DNA of 64,000 nucleotides, taken from contig JADCGL010000013.1 of assembly GCA_020248985.1 (NCBI GenBank), positions 62,001 to 126,000 of the forward strand, given 5' to 3'. Below the pieces are notes generated by a model, which ran no database searches, was not told the DNA's origin, and was given only the letters and a program-made list of their open reading frames with translations. Source of the stretch: Telmatospirillum sp. (lineage in GTDB: Bacteria; Pseudomonadota; Alphaproteobacteria; CACIAM-22H2). Position numbers and translations under genes: made by a program. Of this stretch, positions 1 to 8,290 are shown in pieces; positions within the stretch are counted from its first letter, which is position 1, and every line of letters begins with the position of its first letter.

Positions 1-2
1 CC

Positions 3-479
3 GCCGGCGGCTGGCAGGCGGCGGAGGTCGAAGTCCGCTCGGCTACTTTTGCGCCCGACAGCCCTTATCGCAACTCGGTCTGGCGTCAAGTTGCCGGATC
101 CGAAATCTGGGATGTTGGGCCCCACATCCTCTCGATCCTGCTGCCGCTGCTCGGCCCGGTTACGGCAGCGCGTGCACTTGCTCCCGACGGGAACTTCACG
201 CAGTTCGAAACGATTCATTTCGGCGGCGGCCGTGCGCTGAGCCGCATCAATCAGCGCGCCGCTCCTGCCGACACGTGCAACCTCTATCGATTCCGCGGAC
301 CGGCCGGCGAGGTGAGCGCCCCGGAGCCGGTGCTCGACAGAACAGCCAACTATGTGCGCGCCGCAACCGCCCTGGTCGCGCGCGTCCGCGACAAAGCGCG
401 GGTTCATCCGTGCGACGTTGTGCTCGGCGTCGAAACCGTTCGCATTCTCGAACAAATCGCGCCATGGCGCGCGGCGTGA
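3..479 (+). CDS. Gfo/Idh/MocA-family oxidoreductase, C-terminal fragment (5' end outside window)
   Basis: This is the last 158 codons of a reading frame that enters from the left edge and stops at 477-479. The stretch SVWRQVAGSEIWDVGPHILS is typical of the C-terminal substrate-binding domain of NAD(P)-dependent Gfo/Idh/MocA oxidoreductases, where the W-D-x-G-P-H segment lines the active site. The N-terminal Rossmann fold is missing, so the cofactor motif and catalytic Lys cannot be checked. The next gene starts inside its last codons (ATG at 464), so the two are probably translated together. The neighbours are a sugar-acid-like importer and two dehydratase-type enzymes, which suggests a polyol or sugar-acid substrate; that is inference. 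Confidence 0.8.
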   Translation, partial: AGGWQAAEVEVRSATFAPDSPYRNSVWRQVAGSEIWDVGPHILSILLPLLGPVTAARALAPDGNFTQFETIHFGGGRALSRINQRAAPADTCNLYRFRGPAGEVSAPEPVLDRTANYVRAATALVARVRDKARVHPCDVVLGVETVRILEQIAPWRAA

Positions 480-2161
480 CGAAGCGGGCCATCCTCGATC
501 GACCCGCGATCGCGTGGGCGATCGCGGCTTTGTGGCTCGCCTATCTCGTCGCGATTCCGATCGGCTACATGACGGTCGACAGCCTGACCGACGACGGGCT
601 GACGCTCGCCGCCTATGTCGATTTTTTCGAAGATCCGAAGCTGCGTACGGCCATGCGCAACAGCTTGACCGTCGCGGCCGGCGTGGCGGTCTTGAGCGTG
701 CTGGTGGGGGCGCCGCTTGCTTTCGGCGTCGCGCGCACGCAGATGCGCGGCCGTTCGCTCGTGAGTGCCGCGATGATCGTGTGCCTCGTCAGCCCCGATT
801 TTCTTCTGGCGATGGCCTATATCGCGCTGGCCGGGCCGAATGCCGGATATTTCAACCAGGCCCTTCGCGCCGTTTTTGAGCTCAAGACCGAATCCGGTCC
901 ACTCAATATCTTCACGCTCTGGGGACTGGTGCTGACAGCTCTGCCGCACGGCGTTTCGTACTTCTTTCTCGCACTTGTGCCCGCACTCCGGAACGTCGAT
1001 CCGGCACTCGAAGAAGCTTCGCGCGTGCAGGGGGCCGGGCCCATCGAGACGATCCGCGACGTCACACTTCCGCTGATGCGGCCGGCCCTGCTTTCGGGCG
1101 CACTGCTCGCCTTCTCCGGCAGCCTTGCGATGTACGGGCCGCCGCACATGCTGCGGCTCAACGTGTTGACGATTTCGATCCGCGAATCGCTCGTCCGTCT
1201 CGACTTCAAGGCCGCCTCCGCCGCCTCGATGGTGCTGATCTTGATGTCGCTGGCGGCCCTCGTGCTCTATCGGCACTCCACGCGGCAAGCGGAGCGATTC
1301 CGCACGGTCGGCGGCAAGTCGTTCTCCGAGCGCGCCGGTGCCGAGGGGCGCATCGCGGCCGCCTTCACGGTTCTCGGCATCGTCTATGTGCTCGCCGTGC
1401 TCGTCGTGCCCTATGGCGGCATGACGGTTATCTCGCTCATGAAGAGCGTGGGGATGGGTTTCTCGGCCGGCAACTGGTCGTTCGACAATTATCGCGCGGT
1501 CCTTGGCGACCCTGCCGTGCGCAAAGCGGCAACCCTCAGCGTTTCGCTCGCTGCCGCGACTGCCACGCTCGTCACGGTCATGGGGTTCGTCGTCGCCTAT
1601 GTCGTCATACGTTTGAAGCTTCGCGGGCGCTGGCTGCTCGACTATATGTCGATCATCCCGCTCGCCGTGCCGGGGACGGCGCTGGCGATCGCACTCGCCG
1701 TCGTCTATTTGAATCCGCCGCTGAATGCCCTCGGGCTCTATGGCGGGTTCGGAATCCTGTTCGTCGCCTACCTCACGCGCTTCATCACGTTCGGCGTGCG
1801 CACAAGCCAGAGCTCGTTGATCCAGCTGTCGCCCGAGTTCGAAGAAGCTTCGCGCGTCGGCGGTGCAAGCGGGCTCAAGACCGTCGCTCTCATCACCTTG
1901 CCGATGATGCGCCAAGCGCTCGTCTATGCGTGGTTGCTCGTGTTCGTGCTGGCTTTGCCGGAATTGAGCGCTTCGATCATCCTCAAGGGCATCCACACCC
2001 AAACGCTCTCCACCGTGCTGCTCGATATCTGGAACGGCAATGGCGGCCTCGCCCAAGCCTGCGCGTTCGGCATGACGATGTTTGCCTCGGTTGGCCTTCT
2101 TCTGCTCATCGCCGCAGCGATCGCCAAGCGCGCTAGCGGCGGACTGCGTATCGGAACATGA
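464..2161 (+). CDS. Double-domain ABC transporter permease, Fbp/Afu/Pot-like
   Basis: A 565-residue inner-membrane protein with two fused permease domains. Each carries the EAA loop that docks the ATPase: EEASRVQGAG near residue 183 and EEASRVGGAS near residue 460, with several hydrophobic membrane spans around each. The tandem form is characteristic of FbpB, AfuB and ThiP permeases. I chose ATG 464, which overlaps the preceding oxidoreductase by 16 nt. The frame stays open further upstream, but that part is Arg/Pro-rich and lies in another gene's frame. The binding protein follows 25 nt downstream and the ATPase after it, so this is a complete importer. Annotation as iron transport would be by family name only; the context points to an organic acid. 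Confidence 0.9.
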   Translation: MARGVTKRAILDRPAIAWAIAALWLAYLVAIPIGYMTVDSLTDDGLTLAAYVDFFEDPKLRTAMRNSLTVAAGVAVLSVLVGAPLAFGVARTQMRGRSLVSAAMIVCLVSPDFLLAMAYIALAGPNAGYFNQALRAVFELKTESGPLNIFTLWGLVLTALPHGVSYFFLALVPALRNVDPALEEASRVQGAGPIETIRDVTLPLMRPALLSGALLAFSGSLAMYGPPHMLRLNVLTISIRESLVRLDFKAASAASMVLILMSLAALVLYRHSTRQAERFRTVGGKSFSERAGAEGRIAAAFTVLGIVYVLAVLVVPYGGMTVISLMKSVGMGFSAGNWSFDNYRAVLGDPAVRKAATLSVSLAAATATLVTVMGFVVAYVVIRLKLRGRWLLDYMSIIPLAVPGTALAIALAVVYLNPPLNALGLYGGFGILFVAYLTRFITFGVRTSQSSLIQLSPEFEEASRVGGASGLKTVALITLPMMRQALVYAWLLVFVLALPELSASIILKGIHTQTLSTVLLDIWNGNGGLAQACAFGMTMFASVGLLLLIAAAIAKRASGGLRIGT

Positions 2162-2186
2162 AAACACAAAAAACAGGGAGGAAACC

Positions 2187-3209
2187 ATGGATAAGAAAGC
2201 TCGGGTCCGTCTGCTGGCGATTGCCTTCGTCGGCGCTTTGGTTGCCCAAGCGCCTGCGTTTGCGCAGCAGAGACTGACGATCTATTCGGCCTACGAGAAT
2301 TCGCAGATCGCACCCTTGACCAAGGCGTTCGAAGCGAAAAATCCGGGCGTTGCGGTCGATCATTTCCGCCAGCCGGGCGAGGAGCTGCTCGCTACGATCG
2401 AACTCGAGTTGCGCGCGCGGTCGCCGAAGGCAGACGTCGTGGGGCTCAACGATGCGTCCATCGCCTACTTACAGAGGCGGCACGACGCTTTCGAGCCCTA
2501 CGCCGCGAAGGACGTCGACAAGGCGCGCGTCGAGATGCGCAGTCTGCAGAACGTCTTCACGCCCGCGTTCGTCAATCTCTATCTGATCCACTACAACACC
2601 CGCAAAATCTCGGAGGCCGACGTGCCGAAGAGCTGGGCCGAACTCGCCGATCCGAAATGGAAGAACCAGATCGCGATGGCCGACCCCAGCAGTTCGCAGT
2701 CGGTGCAGTCTTTCGTCTGGTTCATCGCCGACCATTTGGGCAAGTCCGATCCGGCCAAGTTCGGCTGGGACTATTTCAAGCGCATGGGGGCGAACGGCGT
2801 GCATCTCGAATCCTCGCACGGCACGATCCGGGACTTGACTGTCAGCGGCGAGCGTCCGATCGGGATCAATCTCTTGGCCAACGCACAGACCGCGAAGAAT
2901 CGCGGCGAACCGACCAGCAACATCTGGCCGCGCGAAGGCGTGCCGGGCGAGCTCTCGGCCTTCGGCTTGCTGCGCGCGTCGAAGAACAAGGAGCTCGGCA
3001 AGATGTGGCTCGACTTCGTCATCTCGCCCGAAGGGCAGGGGCTCATGCCGGCGTCGCTGGGCGGCGCACCGGTGCGCAACGACGTCGCCTACAAGTATCC
3101 GGACGGATCTTCGCTCGATCAGGTGAAGATCATCCCGGTCGACTCGGCGTTCATTTCCGAAAACAAGCGCACGCAGGCCCGGAAGTTCCATGACGCCGTC
3201 GGAAAATAA
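2187..3209 (+). CDS. Periplasmic substrate-binding protein of the Fbp/Afu-like importer
   Basis: A 340-residue exported protein. Residues 1-26 form a Sec signal peptide (basic MDKKARVR, hydrophobic core, AFA cleavage site). The mature part starts QQRLTIYSAYENSQ, the usual first strand of type-II binding proteins of the iron(III)/2-aminoethylphosphonate/hexose-phosphate group. The start ATG 2187 has a strong ribosome site (AGGGAGGAAA). Iron-binding FbpA proteins use a Tyr-Tyr pair, and no YY pair occurs anywhere in this protein, so an organic ligand is more likely than ferric iron. It overlaps the ATPase gene by 20 nt. The ligand is unknown; the downstream enolase-superfamily enzymes suggest a sugar acid. 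Confidence 0.88.
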   Translation: MDKKARVRLLAIAFVGALVAQAPAFAQQRLTIYSAYENSQIAPLTKAFEAKNPGVAVDHFRQPGEELLATIELELRARSPKADVVGLNDASIAYLQRRHDAFEPYAAKDVDKARVEMRSLQNVFTPAFVNLYLIHYNTRKISEADVPKSWAELADPKWKNQIAMADPSSSQSVQSFVWFIADHLGKSDPAKFGWDYFKRMGANGVHLESSHGTIRDLTVSGERPIGINLLANAQTAKNRGEPTSNIWPREGVPGELSAFGLLRASKNKELGKMWLDFVISPEGQGLMPASLGGAPVRNDVAYKYPDGSSLDQVKIIPVDSAFISENKRTQARKFHDAVGK

Positions 3210-4341
3210 GGCCGACGGCTCGTCTTCGCCGGGGGCGCTGTCGCGCGCCTCCGGCGTCGATCTGCGCGTGGCGGGCTTGCGCAAATCCTACGGGTCGGTC
3301 GTCGCCGTCCACGATGTCGGCTTCGAACTCCCGGCGGGCCAGATGATTTCGCTCATCGGACCGAGCGGTTGCGGCAAAACCACGACCTTGCGCATGATCG
3401 CGGGTCTCGAACAGCCCGATATCGGCAGCATCGTGGCGGGTGGACGCGTGCTTGTGGACGACGAGACCCGGCTTCCGCCCGAGCAGCGCGATCTCGGCAT
3501 GGTCTTCCAGAGCTATGCGCTGTGGCCGCACATGACTGTCTTCGACAATCTTGCCTACGGTCTCAAACGGCGCGGCCACGCCCGCGAAGCGATCGCCGCA
3601 AAAGTCGCCGAAGTTCTGCGCATCGTCGGCATGTCGCAATATGGCGAACGTTTTCCGGGCCAGCTTTCCGGCGGCCAGCAGCAGCGTGTCGCCTTGTCGC
3701 GCGCCATCGCGACGGAACCGGGCATACTTCTCTTCGACGAACCGCTCTCGAATCTCGACGCGGTTCTGCGCGAGCAGATGCGCTTCGAGATCCGCTCGCT
3801 CCAGCAGCGGCTCGGCATCACGGGCGTCTATGTCACGCACAGCCAGGATGAGGCGCTGGCGATGTCCGACCAGATCGCCGTTATGCGCGACGGGCGCATC
3901 GTCCAGATCGGGAAGCCCGCGGACATCTACGGACGGCCGGTCACGCGGTTCGTCGCGGCCTTCATCGGGCTTACCAACATCGTCGAACTGCGTGCGGTTG
4001 CCGCCGACGGAAACGGCATTGCCGGATCGTTGCCGGGCGGGGCCACCATCCAAGCACGTGTTGGGGCCATCGCGGCAGCGCCTTCGGGCGGCACGGTCGC
4101 CGTCTCGATCCGTCCGGTCGAAATCGCGATCGGCCGCGGTGCGGGCGCGGGCACGGGCGACAACCGCCTCGCCGGGCGCGTGCGCACGACTGCATTCACG
4201 GGCGGGCTCATCGACTATTTCGTCGATGTCGGCGGCGGGTTGGAATTGCGGGTCCAGACCACGCCGCCTGCAGCAGCGGAACCCGGCGACGATGTGACGC
4301 TTTCGTTCGCTGCCGACCGCACGGTCGTGCTTGCGGACTGA
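3190..4341 (+). CDS. ABC transporter ATP-binding protein, FbpC/PotA-like
   Basis: A 383-residue cytoplasmic ATPase. Walker A is GPSGCGKTT around residues 57-65, the Q-loop is in [10 protein letters not shown], the signature is LSGGQQQR near residue 159, Walker B is [12 protein letters not shown], and the switch His is in [12 protein letters not shown]-terminal regulatory TOBE-type domain follows from about residue 270, as in CUT1/Fbp/Pot ATPases. It is the third gene of the importer and starts within the end of the binding-protein gene. The N-terminal 20 residues are a Ser/Ala-rich extension before the first beta strand. A start a few codons downstream cannot be excluded, because the first ATG has no obvious ribosome site. 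Confidence 0.92.
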   Translation: MTPSENKADGSSSPGALSRASGVDLRVAGLRKSYGSVVAVHDVGFELPAGQMISLIGPSGCGKTTTLRMIAGLEQPDIGSIVAGGRVLVDDETRLPPEQRDLGMVFQSYALWPHMTVFDNLAYGLKRRGHAREAIAAKVAEVLRIVGMSQYGERFPGQLSGGQQQRVALSRAIATEPGILLFDEPLSNLDAVLREQMRFEIRSLQQRLGITGVYVTHSQDEALAMSDQIAVMRDGRIVQIGKPADIYGRPVTRFVAAFIGLTNIVELRAVAADGNGIAGSLPGGATIQARVGAIAAAPSGGTVAVSIRPVEIAIGRGAGAGTGDNRLAGRVRTTAFTGGLIDYFVDVGGGLELRVQTTPPAAAEPGDDVTLSFAADRTVVLAD

Positions 4342-4365
4342 TACGAGACAGGATCGGAGCGAACG

Positions 4366-5442
4366 ATGACGATCAAGAAGTCCGAAAGCTGGATCCTGCG
4401 GTTTCCCTCGAACCGTGCCGCTGCCGAGCGCAGCGACGAATTCTTCGAGCTGATCGGCGTGACGCTCGAAGACACGAAGGGCGCGCGCGGGACGGGTTGG
4501 ACCTTTACGTCCGACTATGGCGGCGGCGAGGCGGTCAAGGCGCTGCTCGATGTGGTGCTGCTGCCGCGCGTTCTCGGGCGCGACGCGATCGACGTCGAAG
4601 CGGTCAACGACCAGCTCTTCCACTATACGCATCGCCTTGGACATGGGATCACGTCGATGGCAATCGCCGCGATCGACGTCGCGATGTGGGACCTGCGCGC
4701 GCGCGATGCCGGCGTGTCGATCGCGCGGATTCTCGGTCAGGTGCGCGACCAGGTTCCGTGTTACGGCAGCGGAAAAGCGAGCCCATCGCTGCCCATCGAC
4801 GACCTTGTCGAGCTTTCGGCCGGCTACATCCGCGACGGCTTCAAGGCCGTAAAGATCCGCGTCGGGCGCGAGCCGGACAAGGACATGGAACGTGTGCGCG
4901 CTGTCCGCCAGGCGATCGGCGAGGGGCCACGCATCCTGTGCGATGCAAACGAACGGCTCGATTTGCCGACCGCCCTGTGGCTGGGCAAACGGCTCGCAGA
5001 TCAGGGCGTCCACTGGTTCGAAGAGCCATTGCTCTCGCAGGACATCGAGGGCTATCGCCGCATGCGAAGCGCGCTGCCGATGGCCATCGCCATGGGCGAG
5101 CATGTCCATTCGCGGCGCGACTTCATGCCCTACATCACCACTGGGGCGGTCGACGTGGTGCAGCCTGACATGTGTTTTGTGGGCGGCATCACCGAGACGA
5201 TGCGCATCGGGCGCATTGCCGATACGGCCGGTTTGGCGCTCGCACCCCATTTCATGACTGTTCTCCACATCCATGTCGCAGCGGCACTTCCGCGCGCGAC
5301 CTATGTCGAATTCTATCCATTCATGGACGATCTACTGCTCGAAGGCCTTAAGGTCGAGGACGGGATGCTTCTCGTTCCGACGCGGCCCGGCCACGGCGTC
5401 GAATTCACCAAGCAAGCCTGGCGCGACTACCGCGTCGCGTAA
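4366..5442 (+). CDS. Mandelate racemase/muconate lactonizing enzyme family protein (enolase superfamily), KxR variant
   Basis: A 358-residue enolase-superfamily enzyme. These enzymes abstract the alpha-proton of a carboxylate and then dehydrate, racemise or cycloisomerise it. The Mg2+ ligands are D193 (CDANERL), E219 (WFEEPL) and E245 (GEHVHSR). The general acid/base candidates are the K163-I-R165 motif and the D268/H295 dyad (QPD and APHFM). The usual KxK of mandelate-racemase-type enzymes reads K-I-R here, which separates it from the next gene and may change stereochemistry. It starts 24 nt after the ATPase gene. An acid-sugar dehydratase (aldonate or uronate type) is the best guess; the exact substrate is not readable. 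Confidence 0.85.
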   Translation: MTIKKSESWILRFPSNRAAAERSDEFFELIGVTLEDTKGARGTGWTFTSDYGGGEAVKALLDVVLLPRVLGRDAIDVEAVNDQLFHYTHRLGHGITSMAIAAIDVAMWDLRARDAGVSIARILGQVRDQVPCYGSGKASPSLPIDDLVELSAGYIRDGFKAVKIRVGREPDKDMERVRAVRQAIGEGPRILCDANERLDLPTALWLGKRLADQGVHWFEEPLLSQDIEGYRRMRSALPMAIAMGEHVHSRRDFMPYITTGAVDVVQPDMCFVGGITETMRIGRIADTAGLALAPHFMTVLHIHVAAALPRATYVEFYPFMDDLLLEGLKVEDGMLLVPTRPGHGVEFTKQAWRDYRVA

Positions 5443-5465
5443 TTCGCCCCCAAGAAGGAACGAAA

Positions 5466-6572
5466 ATGCAGCACAAGATCCGCAAGATCGTCGTCCATCT
5501 CGTCTCGCACCCGATCACCGGCGGTTTCGCCGATGCGACGCGCAAGGTCGAGACCATAGGTTTCCTGCTCGTCCGCGTGACGACCGATCAGGGGCTGGAA
5601 GGCGTCGGCGTGACCTATCACGAGGTCGGCGGCGAGGCGACGCGCGATCTCATCCTGCGCAACATGGCGCCGAAGCTGATGGGGCGCGACCCGCTCGAGA
5701 CCGAAGCGATCTGGCAGGAGTTCTTCCACTATCTGCGCGGTGTCGGGCGCAAAGGGCTCATGTACTGCGCGCTCAGCGCCGTCGATATCGCTTTGTGGGA
5801 TCTGAAAGGCAAGATCGCCGGGTTGCCCGTCTACAAGCTGCTGGGCGGCAACCTTACGAAAGTTCCGGTCTACGCGAGCGGCGGCTGGACCTCGTATGAA
5901 GACGATGAGCTGGTCGCCGAGATGAAGGGCATGGTCGCGCGCGGTTTCAAGTCGATCAAGTTCAAGGTCGGCTTCGACGGTGGACGTGCGATCAATCGCG
6001 ACGTCGTTCGCGTGCGGAAGGTCCGCGAGGCGGTGGGGCCCGATATCCGCATTCTTGTCGATGCTAACAACTGCTTCGATGCGGCGAGTGCCGTACAACT
6101 CGCCAACCGGATCCGCGAATACGACATCACATTGTTCGAAGAGCCGGTTTTTGCCGACGATATTCCCGGTCTCGCGCGGTTCAAGCGCGGCACGGACATT
6201 CCGCTCGCCACCGGCGAGCACGAATACACGAAGTTCGGCGTGCGCGATCTCCTGCTTGCCGAGGCAGCGGACATCGTGCAGGTGGACGGCGCGCGCGCCG
6301 GCGGCTACACCGAGATGCTGAAATGTGCGGCCCTCACGCAGGCGTGGAACGTCAAGTTTGCGCCCCATGCGATGGAGAATGTGCATCTGCATCTGGTGGC
6401 AGCGGTGCCGAATGCGCTATTCCTCGAACGGCTCTTGATGTTCGAGGAGATCACAGGGAAGGTCTTCAAGAACGCGCCGTCGCCGATCGACGGATTCATG
6501 CACGTCCCCGATCGGCCCGGCCTCGCGTTGGAACTCGACATGGATTTCGTGAAAAGCCACGAGGACAAATAG
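5466..6572 (+). CDS. Mandelate racemase/muconate lactonizing enzyme family protein, KxK type
   Basis: A 368-residue second enolase-superfamily enzyme directly after the first, with start ATG 5466 and ribosome site AAGGAACG. It keeps the full mandelate-racemase-type set: K165-F-K167, metal ligands D199, E225 and E251, D274, and H301 in the APHAMENVHLHL segment. A 20s-loop segment near the N-terminus (HPITGGFADATRK) covers the active site in this family. Two different family members in one operon usually act on two epimers or on successive acid sugars. The following FMN dehydrogenase oxidises alpha-hydroxy acids, which fits a carboxylate pathway. The precise substrate remains unknown. Confidence 0.87.
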   Translation: MQHKIRKIVVHLVSHPITGGFADATRKVETIGFLLVRVTTDQGLEGVGVTYHEVGGEATRDLILRNMAPKLMGRDPLETEAIWQEFFHYLRGVGRKGLMYCALSAVDIALWDLKGKIAGLPVYKLLGGNLTKVPVYASGGWTSYEDDELVAEMKGMVARGFKSIKFKVGFDGGRAINRDVVRVRKVREAVGPDIRILVDANNCFDAASAVQLANRIREYDITLFEEPVFADDIPGLARFKRGTDIPLATGEHEYTKFGVRDLLLAEAADIVQVDGARAGGYTEMLKCAALTQAWNVKFAPHAMENVHLHLVAAVPNALFLERLLMFEEITGKVFKNAPSPIDGFMHVPDRPGLALELDMDFVKSHEDK

Positions 6573-6573
6573 A

Positions 6574-7824
6574 TTGGGCAGTCCCGATACAATGCGTGCA
6601 AACGTCGCTGCGGCGCCGATCGATCCTTGGAAGGCCTTCAGCGGCGGCGCGGCGCGCGGGCGCCTCGCCGGGGTTCTTGCACTGGACGATTTCGAAGCGT
6701 TGGCGCGCGCCAAGCTGCCGCGCCCGATTTTCGGCTATGTCGCGGGTGCTGCGGAGACGAACGCGTCGCTCGCGGACAATCGCAACGCCTTCGCCCAGTG
6801 GGGCTTTGTCCCGCGCGTGCTGCGGGACGTTTCGGCGCGCAGCCAGACGATCGAACTGTTCGGATCGACCTATGCTGCACCCTTCGGTATCGCGCCGATG
6901 GGGCTGGCGGCCCTTACCGCTTTCGACGGCGACCGGGTGCTTGCGCGCGCCGCGATGAAGTCCGGAATTCCGTTTGTCCTCAGCGCCACGTCGCTGACGC
7001 GGCTCGAAGAGGTGCTCGAAGCCGCACCGGGAAGCTGGTTCCAAGCCTATCTACCGGGCGAAGATTCGCGGATCGCGGCGTTGCTGGACCGGGTGCGGGC
7101 CGCCGGTTGCGGCACGCTTGTCGTGACCGTCGATCTTCCGGTCGCCGGAAACCGGGAAAACAATATCCGTGCCGGATTCTCGACGCCCTTGCGTCCGAAT
7201 CTTCGGCTCGTTTGGGACGGGTTGCTTCGGCCGGGCTGGCTCGCGGGAACGTTGCTGCGCACACTTCTCGTGCGCGGCATGCCGCATTTCGAGAATTCGT
7301 TTGCCGAACGCGGCGCGCCGCTTCTGTCGTCCAAGGCCGCGCGCGATTTCTCGAACCGCGCGCAATTCAGTTGGCGCCATATCGAAAGAATTCGCGACAT
7401 CTGGAAGGGAAAACTGGTGCTGAAGGGCATATTGAGCCCGGAGGATGCGGTGCTTGCGAAAAAGACAGGGGCCGATGGAGTGATCGTTTCCAACCACGGA
7501 GGACGCCAGCTCGACGGCGCGGTCTCCGCACTTCGGGTCCTGGCTTCGATCGTGCGCGAGACCGGCGACATGCCCGTCATGATGGATGGCGGCATTCGGC
7601 GGGGCAGCGACGTCATCAAAGCGCTCGCTCTTGGCGCACGCTGCGTCTTCGTCGGACGGCCCTTCAACTATGCGGCATCGGTTGGCGGCGAGGCAGGGGT
7701 GCTTCACGCCATCGACCTTCTGCGCAGCGAGATCGACCGCAATCTCGCGATGCTTGGCATTGACCGCCTTTCTGGAATTGATCGAAGCATTCTCAGGCAT
7801 GCCGCTGCGGATCCGGTTATGTGA
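6574..7824 (+). CDS. FMN-dependent alpha-hydroxyacid dehydrogenase (L-lactate/mandelate dehydrogenase-like)
   Basis: A 416-residue TIM-barrel flavoenzyme that oxidises an L-2-hydroxy acid to the 2-keto acid. The catalytic His lies in SNHGGRQLDGA (about residue 308), and the FMN-phosphate segment is MMDGGIRRGSDVIKALALGA. The early motifs LPRPIFGYVAGAAE and TYAAPFGIAPMGLAAL match the family. TTG 6574 is supported by GAGGA 8 nt upstream, inside the end of the previous gene; ATG 6592 is the alternative. It closes the transport/enolase operon, so it may oxidise a product or a related hydroxy acid. Membrane-bound lactate dehydrogenases (LldD) and soluble glycolate oxidases share these motifs, so the substrate is not fixed. 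Confidence 0.88.
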   Translation: MGSPDTMRANVAAAPIDPWKAFSGGAARGRLAGVLALDDFEALARAKLPRPIFGYVAGAAETNASLADNRNAFAQWGFVPRVLRDVSARSQTIELFGSTYAAPFGIAPMGLAALTAFDGDRVLARAAMKSGIPFVLSATSLTRLEEVLEAAPGSWFQAYLPGEDSRIAALLDRVRAAGCGTLVVTVDLPVAGNRENNIRAGFSTPLRPNLRLVWDGLLRPGWLAGTLLRTLLVRGMPHFENSFAERGAPLLSSKAARDFSNRAQFSWRHIERIRDIWKGKLVLKGILSPEDAVLAKKTGADGVIVSNHGGRQLDGAVSALRVLASIVRETGDMPVMMDGGIRRGSDVIKALALGARCVFVGRPFNYAASVGGEAGVLHAIDLLRSEIDRNLAMLGIDRLSGIDRSILRHAAADPVM

Positions 7825-8290
7825 GCGGGGGCGTACGCTCGATCGCGGATCGCGGTTAAAAATCCGCTCTTCGATTCGAGTCTGCGATCCGATGGGGCAG
7901 AGGAGACCTTGCCGGCCGGCGTGGATTCTTTGCCCGTTTTTTCGATCCGATTCCCTTCGATCATCAAATTTGTGGAAAACAACATTGAATATATTGAGAT
8001 TTTAGATATCTGGGGGACTGGGGCGCGAGACGATTTCTTGCGGAGTTCGAATCCTATAGCTCCAACCATCAGCCAAGCCCGCCGCCGGGAGATTGGTCGG
8101 TGGATTTCCCCATATGGGTATTCAAAAAGTCGCCAACGATACATCGGGCTCCAGCTCACCGACAGTTCCGTCCGTTTGGGGCAGGCAAAGTGTCTTACAG
8201 GCCTGCATCCATTTCCATTTCGAGGCGCAACATGGTGCCGATTATGCGGCGGTCGTAGTGCGTGTTGCCGCAGCAGGTCGAAGGCCGGCC
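7825..8290. other. Intergenic stretch, no convincing gene; contains a tRNA/tmRNA-3'-like segment
   Basis: This lies between the end of the FMN dehydrogenase gene and the end of the convergent CobW gene. Open frames here (for example 7909-8376 on +) have no family resemblance and atypical composition. A notably AT-rich patch lies at about 7965-8015. It is followed by a segment at 8042-8068 that resembles the T-arm and acceptor end of a tRNA or tmRNA, and a 10-bp palindrome CCCATATGGG at 8109-8118. No Rho-independent terminator is clear. Confidence 0.5.
8042..8068 (+). other. tRNA/tmRNA 3'-end-like remnant
   Basis: The segment contains GGAGTTCGAATCC followed by TATAGCTCCAACCA, which looks like a T-loop (TTCGAAT) plus an acceptor 3' strand with CCA. 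The T-stem pairs poorly, and no matching 5' acceptor strand is found in the roughly 100 nt upstream, so it is not an intact tRNA. It could be a leftover attachment-site end from a past integration, or chance. Confidence 0.25.

Noticed and set aside
404-2188. Long open frame on the - strand opposite the permease and binding-protein start
   Set aside because: It is an antisense shadow of GC-rich codons, with Arg/His/Asp-rich, low-complexity sequence and no family match.
2187-3209. Ferric iron-binding protein (FbpA) annotation
   Set aside because: No Tyr-Tyr clamp is present, and the operon encodes carboxylate enzymes rather than iron genes.
3151-5274. 707-residue open frame on the - strand opposite the ATPase and first enolase-family gene
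   Set aside because: Antisense shadow; the opposite strand has clear ABC and enolase-superfamily motifs, and this frame has none.
8042-8068. Intact tRNA gene
   Set aside because: The T-stem pairs poorly and the 5' acceptor, D and anticodon arms are missing.
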